A DNA stretch of 64,000 nucleotides from the NCBI GenBank assembly GCA_033961575.1, contig CM066727.1:148661434-148725433 (forward strand), read 5' to 3'. This document shows, in pieces, positions 37,101 through 49,653 of this stretch. Under the pieces are notes generated by a model. It saw nothing but the letters and a program-made list of their open reading frames with translations, was not told where the DNA came from and searched no databases. This DNA comes from Aselliscus stoliczkanus (taxonomy: Eukaryota; Chordata; Mammalia; Chiroptera; Hipposideridae). The stretch's first letter is position 1; each line of letters begins with the position of its first letter. A program made the translations under genes and the position numbers.

Positions 37101-37167
37101 GCCCCCCGCCCGTCAGCACCAGCAGCTTCAGCTCGTTCAGGAACATGCGGAGCCGAGACTTGAGCAT
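34165..37167 (-). CDS. MARCHF9: Membrane-associated RING-CH E3 ubiquitin ligase 9 (four coding exons)
   Basis: E3 ligase of the late secretory/endosomal system. Family work shows down-regulation of MHC class I, CD4 and ICAM1. Exons are 36802-37167 (ATG 37165-37167), 35626-35781, 34758-34950 and 34165-34499 (stop 34165-34167). They total 1050 nt, or 349 aa, three more than I recall for human. The cytosolic N-terminus is Gly/Pro/acidic with an Asp/Glu run ([10 protein letters not shown]). The RING-CH C4HC3 ligands are C113, C116, C129, C131, H139, C142, C155 and C158. Exon 3 encodes two hydrophobic segments ([20 protein letters not shown] and the [11 protein letters not shown] region), giving a two-pass topology. 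The C-terminus ends VVMRVTTV, a possible PDZ-type tail (inference). Exon 1 is in a CpG-rich block. Confidence 0.97.
35160..35480 (+). repeat. MIR fragment
   Basis: gaataaccttgggcaagttt, aatatggagataataatgg and agaacagtgcctgg phrases. MARCHF9 intron 2. Confidence 0.6.
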
Positions 37168-37790
37168 CGTCCGGGCGCCGGGGGGCGGGGGGCGGCGTGC
37201 AAGGGGGCTGTCGGGCGGCTGGGGGAAGGGAGAGGACAAGGCCGGGAAGGGGGCGCGCGCTGGAGAGCAGATGCCGGTCGGGGTCTTCGGGGCCTGCGAG
37301 TGCGGTTCACTGCTGCCCCCGCCGGGGCTCCAGGGCTGGCGGGGCCGGGAGGGCTGGCGGCCCGGGGGCGGCGGGGCGGGGAGCCATGGCCGGAGCAGTG
37401 GGCGGAGAGGGGGGCTCAGGGTGCCGCGCCCCGCGGGTCTGGCTCTGGAGCGGGCCGGGCCCCCGGGGTTACGCGCCGGGATCCTCCTGCGGCGGGGCCG
37501 CCCCCCATCGCCGTCTTCCTGGCCCCAGTCCCACTCTGGCTCCCGCTCGGCTCGGGCCGTGCGCTCGGCGGTGGCAAATGGCGGCTCCTTCCGGCGGCGG
37601 CGGCGGCGGCGGAGACCCCCCCGGAGCGGCGGGCGGGCGGGGCGGGCGGGGCGGGAGCCGGGGAGCCGGTGAGGGATAAAGGGAGGGGCGGGGCGGGGAG
37701 GAGGAGAGGAGGAGAAGTGGCCGCGGCTGCGCATCCCCGCCCTGCCCCGCACGAGCAGGTGTCCCCAGAGGCGGGGGCGAGCGTGCGAGC
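36680..37790. promoter_or_regulatory. CpG island over MARCHF9 exon 1 and promoter
   Basis: Dense CG dinucleotides and GGC/GGGGC runs cover MARCHF9 exon 1 and about 600 bp upstream of its ATG. The GC-rich composition creates long open frames on both strands that I treat as shadows. A promoter CpG island is inferred from composition and position. Confidence 0.65.
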
Positions 37791-38525
37791 CTGGGGGGGG
37801 GGGAATGAAGGGAGGGGAGTGGCCAAGAAAGGGGAGTGTGCTCACGGGTAAGAGAATAGGTGTGTGAATGGGTGTGGAGGGGTGAACGGGTGAGGAGGGA
37901 AGGTGAGTGGTCCAAGACTCAGGTGCACCAGGAAGGGAGAGGCTTGTGTAAAATGGGAGTGAGCAAAGAGAGAGCGATGCAAGGGTCCTAGGTATGAGGG
38001 AGGTAAGTGAGCAAGAGATGGACTCAAGCAATAAACACACGTATACACAAAGGACTGAAAAGTGTGTACGTTTGGGGCTGTGGAAGACATGAGCGTGTAA
38101 GGGATGGAGTTAGATTGCATGAGATAAGAAGTGTGTGGCTGTAATGTGTGAGGAAGGAGTGAGCAAGGGAGACAGGAGTGCTAAAGGGGTGAGTGTCTTT
38201 CCTGGTACACTATTGCCTTCACCACCACTACACTGAAACACACACACACACACAGCTCTTTATTTTTATGGGGGCGTTGACCAATTCTATCCCATCATAT
38301 TATTTCTCCCTTAAGCTTACAACCTCCCTTGTCCAAGGCTGAGGGAAAAAGGATTCCAGGTGAGCCCATTGGTTAAACACACTGGAAAAAATTAATTAGT
38401 AAAAGAGTAATTAACAGGAGAAAAAGGCTGTGGAACTAGGGACAGAGCCAAACTAAGGCTCCTCAATAGAAAGTGACTAAGGAGAGTAATGTTCTTATGA
38501 AGCATTCAAATGTTTTGGATGGACA

Positions 38526-38568
38526 AATGAATGAATGAATGAATGAATGAATGAATGAATGAATGAAT
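38526..38568. repeat. (AATG)n tetranucleotide microsatellite
   Basis: About ten ATGA units in the interval upstream of MARCHF9. The corresponding minus-strand run of Ser/Phe/Ile/His codons is a shadow. Confidence 0.95.
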
Positions 38569-38742
38569 CAGAAAAAGGGGCTGGAACCCAAGACAACACA
38601 GAGGATAACTTCTAAAGACAGTGAGCTGTGGTGGGTTTATGTGGAAAGGGAGGCTGAGGTGGATTCTGCTGGTGTAGGTAGGAAGTTTGACACACTCAGA
38701 GACACTTAGCCTTCCAGAAGGTTTAAAAACCAATCAGTCCAA

Positions 38743-38857
38743 GGGCCGGCTGAGTGGCGCGGTGGTTAAGCGCTGGCTTGGGAAGCGGCCCCGGTTCGGG
38801 TCCCACATATGAGGGCTGGTGACGCTGCCCTCAAAAATTAAAAAAAACAAAAACAAC
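38743..38857 (+). mobile_element. SINE-A, with small deletion in the anticodon-like arm
   Basis: Complete except that the 3' arm of the GCTGGC/GCCAGC stem is lost. Flanks caatcagtcc on both sides. Intergenic between MARCHF9 and CDK4. Confidence 0.88.
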
Positions 38858-40199
38858 AATCAGTCCTAGCAAGATAGCTAATGAAACATTCACTTCACAA
38901 GCCTCTTAGCCAGTTCAAACCTTGAGGTTTTTCTTACTAGCCCCAGCTGCCCTTACCAGCAAGGGCCCAGAGCTATAACTATCATAATGCAGAGGGGGAA
39001 TCTCCACTGACAAGTTTTCTGTTCTGCCCTGGAGCATGGTTTATATTCTTCTCAAGCCTGAACTCTTAACATTCTCAGCCAGATGGTAAAGGAGAATAGA
39101 TGTTAGGGTGGAAGAAATGACAAATAGAGTGATAAAATGGTTTCAGATTGTAGACAAGTTCTCACAAATGACACTGATCCCTTCCCTCCCTTACTCCCAT
39201 GCCCCCAAAGGGTTGGGAGATAAATAAGGAAGTTGGAGCCAGTAAGACAAGGGAAGCCAGAGAAACCTGCCTGTTGTCTACCTAGGTGTCTGTAAGCCGA
39301 GGCCATTTGGGAAAGATATGTTCTGGGCAGATGTGGAAAGGCTAAGAAAGCTTGCACTGGGGAAAAGAAACACAGTGACCCCAAATAATGAGTCACAAGG
39401 TTTGCAGAAGGGCACAAGTCATTCTCATGCAATGTGATGGTCTGGGGTAATGGCGGTGGTAACTTCCTTGCATATGCTCACTCCTATATGTGTCCATCTG
39501 TCTATATATGATGTATATATATCATTCATACACGCATATATGACATCTTAGTGCTTAGAAGAACCTTAAAACTAGTCAAGTATTTCTGTCTCCCACTCAC
39601 TGAAAACTTCTCTGCCAGAAGGCATCTGGAGTCATCTCTGCTTTAACACTCCCAGGGTGGGGTGGAAGTTGAGAAGAGGGCATTACCTTGCCACTCTTTC
39701 TGTGTGATTACTGTATGAATCTGCCTTTCATCAATCCTTTAATCCTACTTTTGCCCTCATATGGGCGTTGTCTACTCACTATTTTAGATGACCACTCTGT
39801 TGGCTACATCTTTATAGATAGCCTTATCACTACTTCAAAAGACTAGTGATTGAAACACCAAACAACCCCACATACACACAGGAAGCAAGCACCCAGTAAA
39901 AAAATTGTTGAATGAATGAATGAATGAATGGAAACAAAGAAAATATGTTCTCTGATGGTGGTGGAGCAGAAAGGCTACAGTACCACCTCTCGTCCTCCTC
40001 CCCGTCTCCGTTTCCCCGCTTCCCCCTCCCCATTACACCCTCCCCCGCCTCCATCTAGAGAGAGTGAGAGACTTGTAGTGAGAGACAAGATGCTTTCAGG
40101 CTCCGCCAGAAGCCGGGAGCGGCGATCGGGGTGGCCCAGGTTGTCATGGCACCGCCTTGGACTCCACCCTCTTTCGTCTTCTCCAGCCTCCCCCAACCC

Positions 40200-40480
40200 T
40201 GCGAGGGTAATGGCAACGAGTCACGTGCTCTGCCGCGTAACCACACCTCGGCTGCTTAGAGCAATGTCAAGCGGTCACGTGTGATAGCAACAGATCACGT
40301 GGCTGCCATCACCCCTCCGCCCCCTTCCCCTCACCGCCCCTTTCCCGGTCAAAGCCGCTCTGGGTCCTTCTGCGCATGAGTGGTTGGTCACATTCCCCGA
40401 ACGTCCGGCGTTCGCTCCGCCCCCTCGGTTTCCGCGCGCCTCTTTGGCAGCTGGTCACATGGTGAGGGTGGGGGTAAGGG
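40200..40480 (+). promoter_or_regulatory. CDK4 promoter with three CACGTG E-boxes
   Basis: Perfect CACGTG palindromes lie at 40222-40227, 40276-40281 and 40296-40301, within 80 bp, followed by GC-rich sequence. CACGTG is the MYC/MAX/USF/TFE site. Human CDK4 is a documented direct MYC target through clustered promoter E-boxes. No TATA box is evident. The transcription start is inferred to lie downstream, in the CG-rich block around 40450-40520. Confidence 0.7.
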
Positions 40481-40499
40481 GGCCGCGCTATCCTGCGGC

Positions 40500-40618
40500 C
40501 TGTGTCTATGGTCGGGCCTTAGAGTCCAGCTGCCCGGGACAGAGCTCGAGTGTATGGCGCTGCAGGAACCCGCTCCGGGGTCCCGATAACGGGCCGCCCC
40601 CGCAGCTCCCGGCACGAG
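40500..40618 (+). other. CDK4: CDK4 non-coding first exon (5' boundary approximate)
   Basis: The stretch through CCCGATAACGGGCCGCC resembles the human CDK4 5' UTR as I remember it. It ends at a donor (GAG/GTGAAG) at 40618/40619. The second exon begins after an AG at 41072, with GGTCTCC leading into the ATG at 41092. The 5' end is not determinable from sequence alone. Confidence 0.6.
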
Positions 40619-41028
40619 GTGAAGTAAGTGCAGCCCCGTTCCAGGAATGCAGACCATTCTTGGGCACCATGGTTTTCAACGCGGGCTAGTTATGGAAGGG
40701 TCGCTTGAGGGCGGGAAGTGGGTTAGGGTGTAATCTGGTCCTTTATGATAGTAGGGAGGTGTAATTTTAGGTCGCGAGGGTGTAGGGTTTTGGATGCAGA
40801 GGGTGTGTCGTGTGGGATCTCCCCAATGCAGGAAGCGACGGTCCCAAAGGAAAAGGTATTTTTTATTCTAGGGCCTCACGTGGCTGAAGAGGCTGGGGTT
40901 AGAGTCATTGTTACCTGAGGGACGGGCCTCATGGAAAACTGGGAACGGGAGGGGATGTGGATGGTGTTGTCTTTGTGATGTCATTCGTGGCAGTTACTTT
41001 GTTGCTCCAGGCTCATATAACCATCTGA

Positions 41029-43062
<2,034 letters not shown>

Positions 43063-43571
43063 GCAATGGTGTGGCTGCAACAGAACCAAGAGAAGAGGAG
43101 CTGTCATTTCCCTTTTCAGCACTTGATTGGAGAGAACCCCACTGAGAAGACAGGCACTCTGTGCCTTTTTTTAATCTCTGAGGCTGTGGGTACGCCTCCT
43201 CTTTACAGAGAATATCTTGCTGCCTTAATGACATTCCCCTCCCTTCCCTCCTTTTGAGGCTTATCCTTCTGTCCCCTTCTTTACACCAAGGAGTGTGTCC
43301 TTTGTTCTCCCCTTCCCCACCTTGATGTTGGGATTCTTTTTTATACAGGAAAAAACAAAACAAAGAAATATTTGTTTCTTTTTCTTTTTTCTTTCTCTGA
43401 TTGGCTTTGCCATTTGGGGATTTGGAAAAAACATTTGGAAGACAGACTTCCCTGCAGAATCTTAAAGGTTTTCCTTAAGTCACAGGGCCTACATAGCCAG
43501 TGGAGCCCCTCAACTGGCAAGAGAAGACAAGGCATTTAAAGTGCTTCTTTGAATATGGAGTTTAAATGGCA

Positions 43572-43577
43572 TTTATT
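43572..43577 (-). terminator. Candidate poly(A) signal of TSPAN31
   Basis: AATAAA on the minus strand, 407 nt past the TSPAN31 stop. It lies in sequence that also looks like CDK4 3' UTR, so the two transcripts probably overlap antisense. Confidence 0.5.
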
Positions 43578-43983
43578 TTATAACTTCTACAACTGGATCC
43601 TGCTTACTACAAGAGCGAGTTTCTGATGGTTTTCTCCCAGCTCTGTTCCTGATTTACCCTTGGAGCCAGGCCAGGATGTGTTGAGGTGGTCTAGCATGTG
43701 GAAGGGAGAGGAGACAGGCAGGAATGACTCCAGGCCCCATCTCGTCTCATGCACTCCCAGGAGCTTTTCATATCCACTCAGGTAGAGAGGAAGTTATTCC
43801 TTATAATTTTGCTCCCACTAAAACATGTCAAGGCAGAAAGCCTGGCTATTCAATCATTTTTAGGGGATGGCAAAGGGCCTTTCCCTTTTCTCAAACAAAA
43901 AAGATTATAGACCCTGGGTTTTCCCTAAAGGAGGACGAAAAGGCTTAGGGAGAGCAAGGGGGAAGTCAGAAGTATCCAAAATC

Positions 43984-46126
43984 TCATAGAAAGGCACTGG
44001 GGTTGGCTCGAGGATCCTTCTGATTCCGAAATCTCATCGCTAGCCAGACACCAAGGATCTGTAGAGGAAATGGGAAAGAGATAAGCACCAATTCTGAATC
44101 TCTGGGCTAACACTGATGTAGAGAAACAGTATATATGCGGGAACTGGAGAATGTTACCTCTGTAAAACTAAAAAAGAGTCCAACACCTCCCAGGATTTTC
44201 AGGGCTTCATCTGAATGCTTAAGAAACTTTTCTCCACACATCTGGCACGTGGGGCTCCGGCTCTTGCAGATCTAGGATAAAACATGTATGTGTGTGTTTG
44301 GAGGATGCAGAGTTGCTAAGCTGCCCTATCCCAATACCTATGGTGAATGCCCCAGAAATTATTTACTGGTTCTTGCTCAGTATCCTACAGAATCCCACTT
44401 GATTATCTAGCCTCTATCCATCCCCCCTCCCACCAGCACACAACTCCAGTACAAGAGAGTTGCTAGAGAGAGGCAATTACATTCAAACTCAAATCTGCCA
44501 ATTTGGGCACTGTTCTTACCCAGTTTTTCTACCCCCACCCTTTCCCTCCCAACTCACTGCTGTGCAGAAAGCATAATCTTGTTGATACAGGGTTGTGAGG
44601 TTGAATAAGCCACAACAATCAAAACTTCTTTCCAGTTCATCCCGGGTCTTGTTGCTCATGACCCACCAAGAAGCATTGATGACATCTGTCTAGAGGATAT
44701 TTAGGCAGAGGGAAATTATTTGATGCTGCTAACCTTAAGAATCCCCCTACATCCTGGTCTCAGTTCAAGTGCCTCATTTTGCCTATTCCAGCAAACGGAA
44801 TCAACATCCATCAAAAAAAAAAATACATTACAATTATACAGACACAATGGTACATATCCATGTCAGGTTCTTCTAGATCATTCTCATGGGAAATTAGCCA
44901 GATATCCCAGAGGAAGCAAATGGCTCAAGAGTGGAAGCAGACCTAAGAATGATCTCAAGCCAGACTGAGGACAGAATTAGAGGTTAAAGAGAGAAAAACA
45001 AGTACCTGTAAGGGCATCCCTTACCTGTTTGCTTCGGTTAATAGCCAGACATGAGCAAGAGATTCCAAACTGGAAGATGAAGACCAAACCAAGGATGATC
45101 ATATACTGAGAGGAAGAGTTACGGGAAAAAAAAAGTCCTAGATTCCTTTATGTCCCACCTATAACAACCATCTGATCTCATTTAGTCACAGAACTTACAC
45201 AACCATGTCAGTTAAAAAACAATTATCAGCTCTTGTTTCATAGAGCAGGGCAAAAAGACATGTTCCCAAGATCACTGATCTACTCTGAATTTCTTACAAG
45301 CCCACTCAGCCCTCCCAAGAGCTCTGGTACCCCCATCACTTCAGGTCAGGATACAAAGAATAGCAGTACTTGGTGGTGGTTGACAGCACCCACCAGTCCA
45401 GCCACTGCGATTAGAAGAAGGAAGACTCCCACAGCAATGACTCCTCCGATGATGTGGATGCTGGACACCAGACCCAGGCCCTTACCCCAAGCAGCCACTC
45501 CAATGAGCAACAAACCTACCAGCTACAGCAAATGGAACGCAGGATACAGCTCAGAATTCTAGCGTGCAGCACAGCCAAAGGCCATACAGGGCACCCAGGA
45601 CAAAAAGGAGGCCTGAGGTGTGTGTGAATGAGGAAGAGGAGGTGCTATGAGGACAAAACAAATACTTGTTTTGAGCATTCCTGGGCACTCTTCCCATCGG
45701 AGGTCAGAATGCCTGGGATGGGGCTGAGTGGGTGGCAGGGATAGTAATCTATTAATATAAAAAATGAACGTTTAGCTTCATCTATCATTTCTCTATTTTG
45801 GCATAAATTTAAGTTCACGGGTAGGAGGGATAAGCCTTTGTGCCCACAGTCCCCAGTTCATTCCCCCCACCCCCAGACCAACCCTCTGATCACCGGAAAT
45901 CTCCCTTCTTCCCACGGAAGGCCCCAGGAATTCCCTCTTCGCCGGAAGTTCCTGGGAATCTTTCCGGAACCCCCAGTACACCCCTCTCCCCACCGGAAGT
46001 CCCCTAGAGATTCTCCTCACTCGCCTTTCCTTCCTGAAGCTTCCCCCACCCCCAAAACCTCACCATGTAAACCACGTTGAGGGCACACAGCGCATTCTTG
46101 GAGCAGGCAAAGCCACCACAAACCAT
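43984..46126 (-). CDS. TSPAN31: Tetraspanin-31 (sarcoma amplified sequence), six exons
   Basis: Four-pass tetraspanin. Exons are 46064-46126 (ATG 46124-46126), 45355-45522, 45025-45105, 44558-44689, 44158-44271 and 43984-44058 (stop 43984-43986). All junctions are phase 0, giving 633 nt, or 210 aa, the human length as I recall it. Hydrophobic segments occur near the N-terminus (exons 1-2), at [20 protein letters not shown], at [12 protein letters not shown] and at the C-terminal [11 protein letters not shown]...ILGVWLA. The large extracellular loop carries the tetraspanin CCG motif ([10 protein letters not shown]) and further cysteines ([17 protein letters not shown]). N-glycosylation sequons NAS, NKT and NLT are visible. 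It is convergent with CDK4 and divergent from AGAP2. Confidence 0.97.
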
Positions 46127-46340
46127 CTCCCCAGCTTTGGGGACCCAAGTGGTCCCAAGGACTTGGGGAGAGGGTCTTGGGGACAGTCTTCTTGGACCCC
46201 AACAGCTTCTGTCTCTTTAAATCTAGTCCAGCCAAACCCAATCCTCTGCGCCTGTACGGTCCCACCCCTGTCCCTTGGATTGGCGAAACTCAGGGCTAAT
46301 CCAGGACGTCGATGGCCTGAGTGCCAATCAATCTGCATTG
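46064..46340 (-). promoter_or_regulatory. TSPAN31 first exon and proximal promoter
   Basis: The interval upstream of the TSPAN31 ATG (46126) has an inverted CCAAT-type motif (GATTGGCGAA read on the plus strand near 46279) and moderately raised CG content. Inferred proximal promoter; start sites not visible. Confidence 0.35.
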
Positions 46341-47199
46341 CATCACTGACCCGCCTCCCGGCCCCTCCTTTAGGTTCTTCATAGGATGAAACTTAAAACT
46401 GGGGGCAGGGCTTAACAGAGATTCTCATAGGGACCAGAACCTAAACTTCAAAACCCCGGATTGAAAGCTGAGCTTTTCGTGGTTACCGCTGAAAGACTGC
46501 TAATCCGAGAAAGGAGGTTCTGGAGAAACTCCGGGTGATGAGAATGAAGGTGCGCCTTCGCGGGCAAGGCCAAAGGGCTCCTCCCATCGAGGGAGCGCCT
46601 TTCCTCTCCCTTTTCCCTTGTCCTGCGGTGACTTCATGATGATGCCATTGTTTGTTATTGCGTCACACTGGAGAACGCCCAGAGGAGCAAAATATTGAGC
46701 CTGGCCACAGAGGCCCCGGGTTGGGTACAGCAACAGCAAGCGAATCCTCACACGTTTGCAACATTTCTATTAGTACACATATCCTGTTTCATATTCCTTC
46801 CTAATGTATGTGAATATTCTAGAAAATAAAAGTGAAAAACAGCAGCCTGGGCAGGTACATTCCTGTATGTGACAAAGCCACAGATACAGACGTGGGTATG
46901 CCTGGTGTCTTCAGTGCACATGCTTGATCCAGGGCTTGCAAAAAAAAGTAACAAAAGGAGGAGTCTGGAATATGAATAAATCTGAGGGTGGGCACCATGG
47001 TTGATCAACATGTTTATTATTGAGTAAGTGCTTCTGGCACACTGCCCTTTTTATGGGAATAGGAAAAAAGCAGCATTAGTAGGGACACAAATGAAAAACC
47101 TCCCTTCAACACCACAGAATGATTTAAGTTTGTGTGTGCTTGAATTCTATGACCGTATAAGCCATATAGTCGTACTGCCTGTCAGAATGCATGGGTTCC

Positions 47200-47390
47200 A
47201 TTTTTCCACTCGCTAACTCTGTAACCTTTTTTAAGCTCTCTCTGACTTTTTACTCACCTGTAAAATGGGGATAAATAACAATACACATACCTTTTGGGTT
47301 CTTGTGAGGATTGAGTAAGTTAATGTATGCAGAATGCTTAGGACAGTAGCAGGCACATAGTAAACTCTCAATGTTAGCTATTGTTCAGAC
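47200..47390 (+). repeat. MIR fragment
   Basis: ctcacctgtaaaatggggataaa and gcaggcacatagtaaactct wording. Between TSPAN31 and AGAP2. Confidence 0.6.
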
Positions 47391-47509
47391 TATTTTACAG
47401 GTTTCAGTGGGTAATCACAACCTCAATTCCCTTATCTTCAACTACAGAAATATTCATATAGTTATAATGCCCTATCCTTCATAAATTAATATAAACAAGA
47501 TAGGCATGA

Positions 47510-47959
47510 GGGCCAGCCGAGTGGCGCGTTGGTTAAGAGCTGGCTTGGGACACCAGCGGCCCCAGTTTGGATCCCACATATGAGGGCCTCTATAGCTAAG
47601 ATGGTGAACAACAGCTTCACCTGGGGATGGGCTGCTGTGAGTCCCCCGGACTGCATAGCTGCAGCCCCTACTGCAGTGGCCTGCTGTAGGCTACAGTGAG
47701 TGGATGGCAGCCAGCGTGAGTGGCTGACAGCCGGTGTGAGCTGCCAAGAGGCGCTGTGAGCGGCTGTCCAGAGGCCAGCGACCGACCTGCCTCACCTGAG
47801 AAGAGCACAATGATGATACCACCATGGGCCAGTGAAGCAACATCCTCCACAACTAGACTGAAGAACAAAAGGACAGCAACTTGTCTGTTCCCCTTTCCCG
47901 GTTCCCCAACGCTGTTCCCCTCCCCCAATTCTGCAATTTAAAAAAAATCTGAGGGAAAA
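47510..47959 (+). mobile_element. SINE-C, head lacking most of its 3' hairpin
   Basis: A-type head truncated at gagggcctctatagc, so the cagtgacactgccc part is lost. The full long tail follows and ends in A-rich sequence. Imperfect flanks aagataggcatgag / aagatatgcaggag. Confidence 0.85.
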
Positions 47960-49018
47960 AAAAAGATATGCAGGAGAAGAGACATTTGGGAGGGCTAGAA
48001 AGGTTTGAGACCTGAAACAACGTGAATAGATCAAACTATCCACCATTTCCCTCCCCATCTGTCCTGCATCTTCATTCTGTCCTTCAATTCCTCATCCATC
48101 CCTCTTCTCTTTCAGACCCTAAATCAAGAGCAAGACAATGGCATTAGGGATAAGGGGGACTGGTTGGCAATAATCTTGTTTGTGTAGTGTAGTGAAAAGA
48201 GTATCAGAATTATAATCAAAACACCTGATCCATATCTTTGTGTCACCTCTTACTGGCCTCTCAGCTTTAGTTTATTTTGCTGCAGACAAAGGATACTAAT
48301 CCTACCTCTCGAGAGAGGCCTGTCATGAAGATGATATATATGAAGGTGTGTTGTAAAGTATTGTGTTACAAAGTTAATTTTCATGAATGTAATTGAACAT
48401 GGAGCGTGGTGGTATTCCCTGGTTATAGTTTACTGTTCTCCCCAGGAGGTGGTTACAGTAGGGCAGCTGACTGAGGAAGGACTACATTACAAAATGTGAG
48501 TGTGCAAGCTCTTTGGATGTGTAGAGTGGGTGATACGTACAACTGTAAACTGGAATCCAGGGCTATAAGAGTGATAGGCCAAGTGTATATGGATTCCTGT
48601 GAGAGTATGAAACTGAACACAGCTCTGTAGGTTACCAAGAGTTTGGGATTGCACCTGGGACCTGGCTTGCCACATTCTCCCAGCACCAACACCCATTTAA
48701 TTAGCCACCTCCCACAGGAGGCCCCAGCATGCTTGTTAAGGTCTCTCCATCCACCTGGCTGGGGAACCATAGCAGAGGATTGCTGGCAGAGCTGATGGGC
48801 CAACACTAGAGGGGGTGGAAGGTACAGGAGGTAGTGCTGTCCCAGGCTGTGGGTTTGAAACTCACCAGTCAGGAAGTGAGGCCCACAGACGGAAGCACAG
48901 GCAGGGGCAGGGAGTTCTGGGGCACAGCAGAAGGGGCCTTCTGGGGTTTGGGGGCTGTGGGGCCATGGGCTTCAGGGCCAGAGGTTGCTGTTAGCCTGGC
49001 AAGACAGGTCTGGGCAAC

Positions 49019-49178
49019 ATGCATGCCCAGAGGCAGTTGGCTGTAGCTGCAGTGAGAGCAGAAGTCAAACGACATGCGGTGGCCAAGCAGGCTCTAAGCC
49101 GCCTCAGGAAACTAGCAGATAGGGTGTGCGACCCAGAACTTCGGGGCAGCATCCAAGCCTCACTGAACAGCATACAAG
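49019..49178 (+). CDS. AGAP2: Alternative first coding exon of AGAP2 (PIKE-A type)
   Basis: The ATG at 49019 opens a 53-codon segment starting MHAQRQLAVAAVRAEV and ending ...ASLNSIQ. It stops after one base of the next codon at a good donor (CAAG/GTAAGA). That phase equals the phase of the long first exon, so it splices in frame to the exon at 55736, giving SIQ-EAVVNSQEW. I recall the human short isoform (PIKE-A) starting MHAQRQ and continuing into EAVINSQEW. The segment is helical and Arg/Ala-rich, likely coiled coil. Its promoter would be separate from that of PIKE-L, about 3.8 kb upstream. Confidence 0.85.
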
Positions 49179-49607
49179 GTAAGAGAAGGGTTTGCTCCCA
49201 ACTTGGGTGTATCGGGGACCAGCAGGGGTATAATACAAGGGTTTACCAGGTCATGTATTATTTCCTAATCAGCCACTTCCTCCTCCCCAAAATGGAGCTG
49301 GGACTCCAGGGAAGAATACAGTTGGAAAGGATGAAAAAAAACATGGGAGGTGTCATGGACTCTTTCTTCAACTCTGATCTTTCTCCCAGGGGGTCAAAAT
49401 ACAGGTCACTGCTGAGCTGACCTTCTTGGCACTGGAGAAGTGGATGAGCATGGGCCGTGACAAACCCATGGTAGATTTGGACCCTGCCTGAGAAGTCCAG
49501 GGCAGGAAGCAGTCTAGGGCAGGACGTTCTGGGACTGGATAATGTGTTCATTCCCAGGACCCATGAAGGATCAGTGACCTCTTATTCTCCAGCTGTAGAG
49601 AGAAATG

Positions 49608-49609
49608 TG

Positions 49610-49649
<40 letters not shown>
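49608..49649. repeat. (CA)n microsatellite
   Basis: GCGCGC leading into about 17 CA units, downstream of the PIKE-A first exon. Confidence 0.95.

Positions 49650-49653
<4 letters not shown>

Larger units (their letters stand above)
37800..40060. other. Intergenic interval between MARCHF9 and CDK4 (divergent)
   Basis: Contains the AATG microsatellite, one SINE-A and short CA and ATGA runs. No coding exon was recognised. The two genes are divergent and about 3 kb apart. Confidence 0.5.

Noticed and set aside
37145..37851. Overlapping plus-strand frames (160-183 codons) opposite MARCHF9 exon 1
   Set aside because: Gly/Arg/Ala-rich translations typical of CpG islands. No start context, splice structure or domain.
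36775..38040. 421-codon minus-strand frame covering MARCHF9 exon 1 and upstream
   Set aside because: Only its 3' part is real (MARCHF9 exon 1 from the ATG at 37167). The upstream part is CpG-island sequence without an ATG-supported conserved N-terminus.
38506..38733. Regular short repeats that could suggest a CRISPR-like array
   Set aside because: A simple ATGA tetranucleotide microsatellite without spacers, in a mammalian genome.
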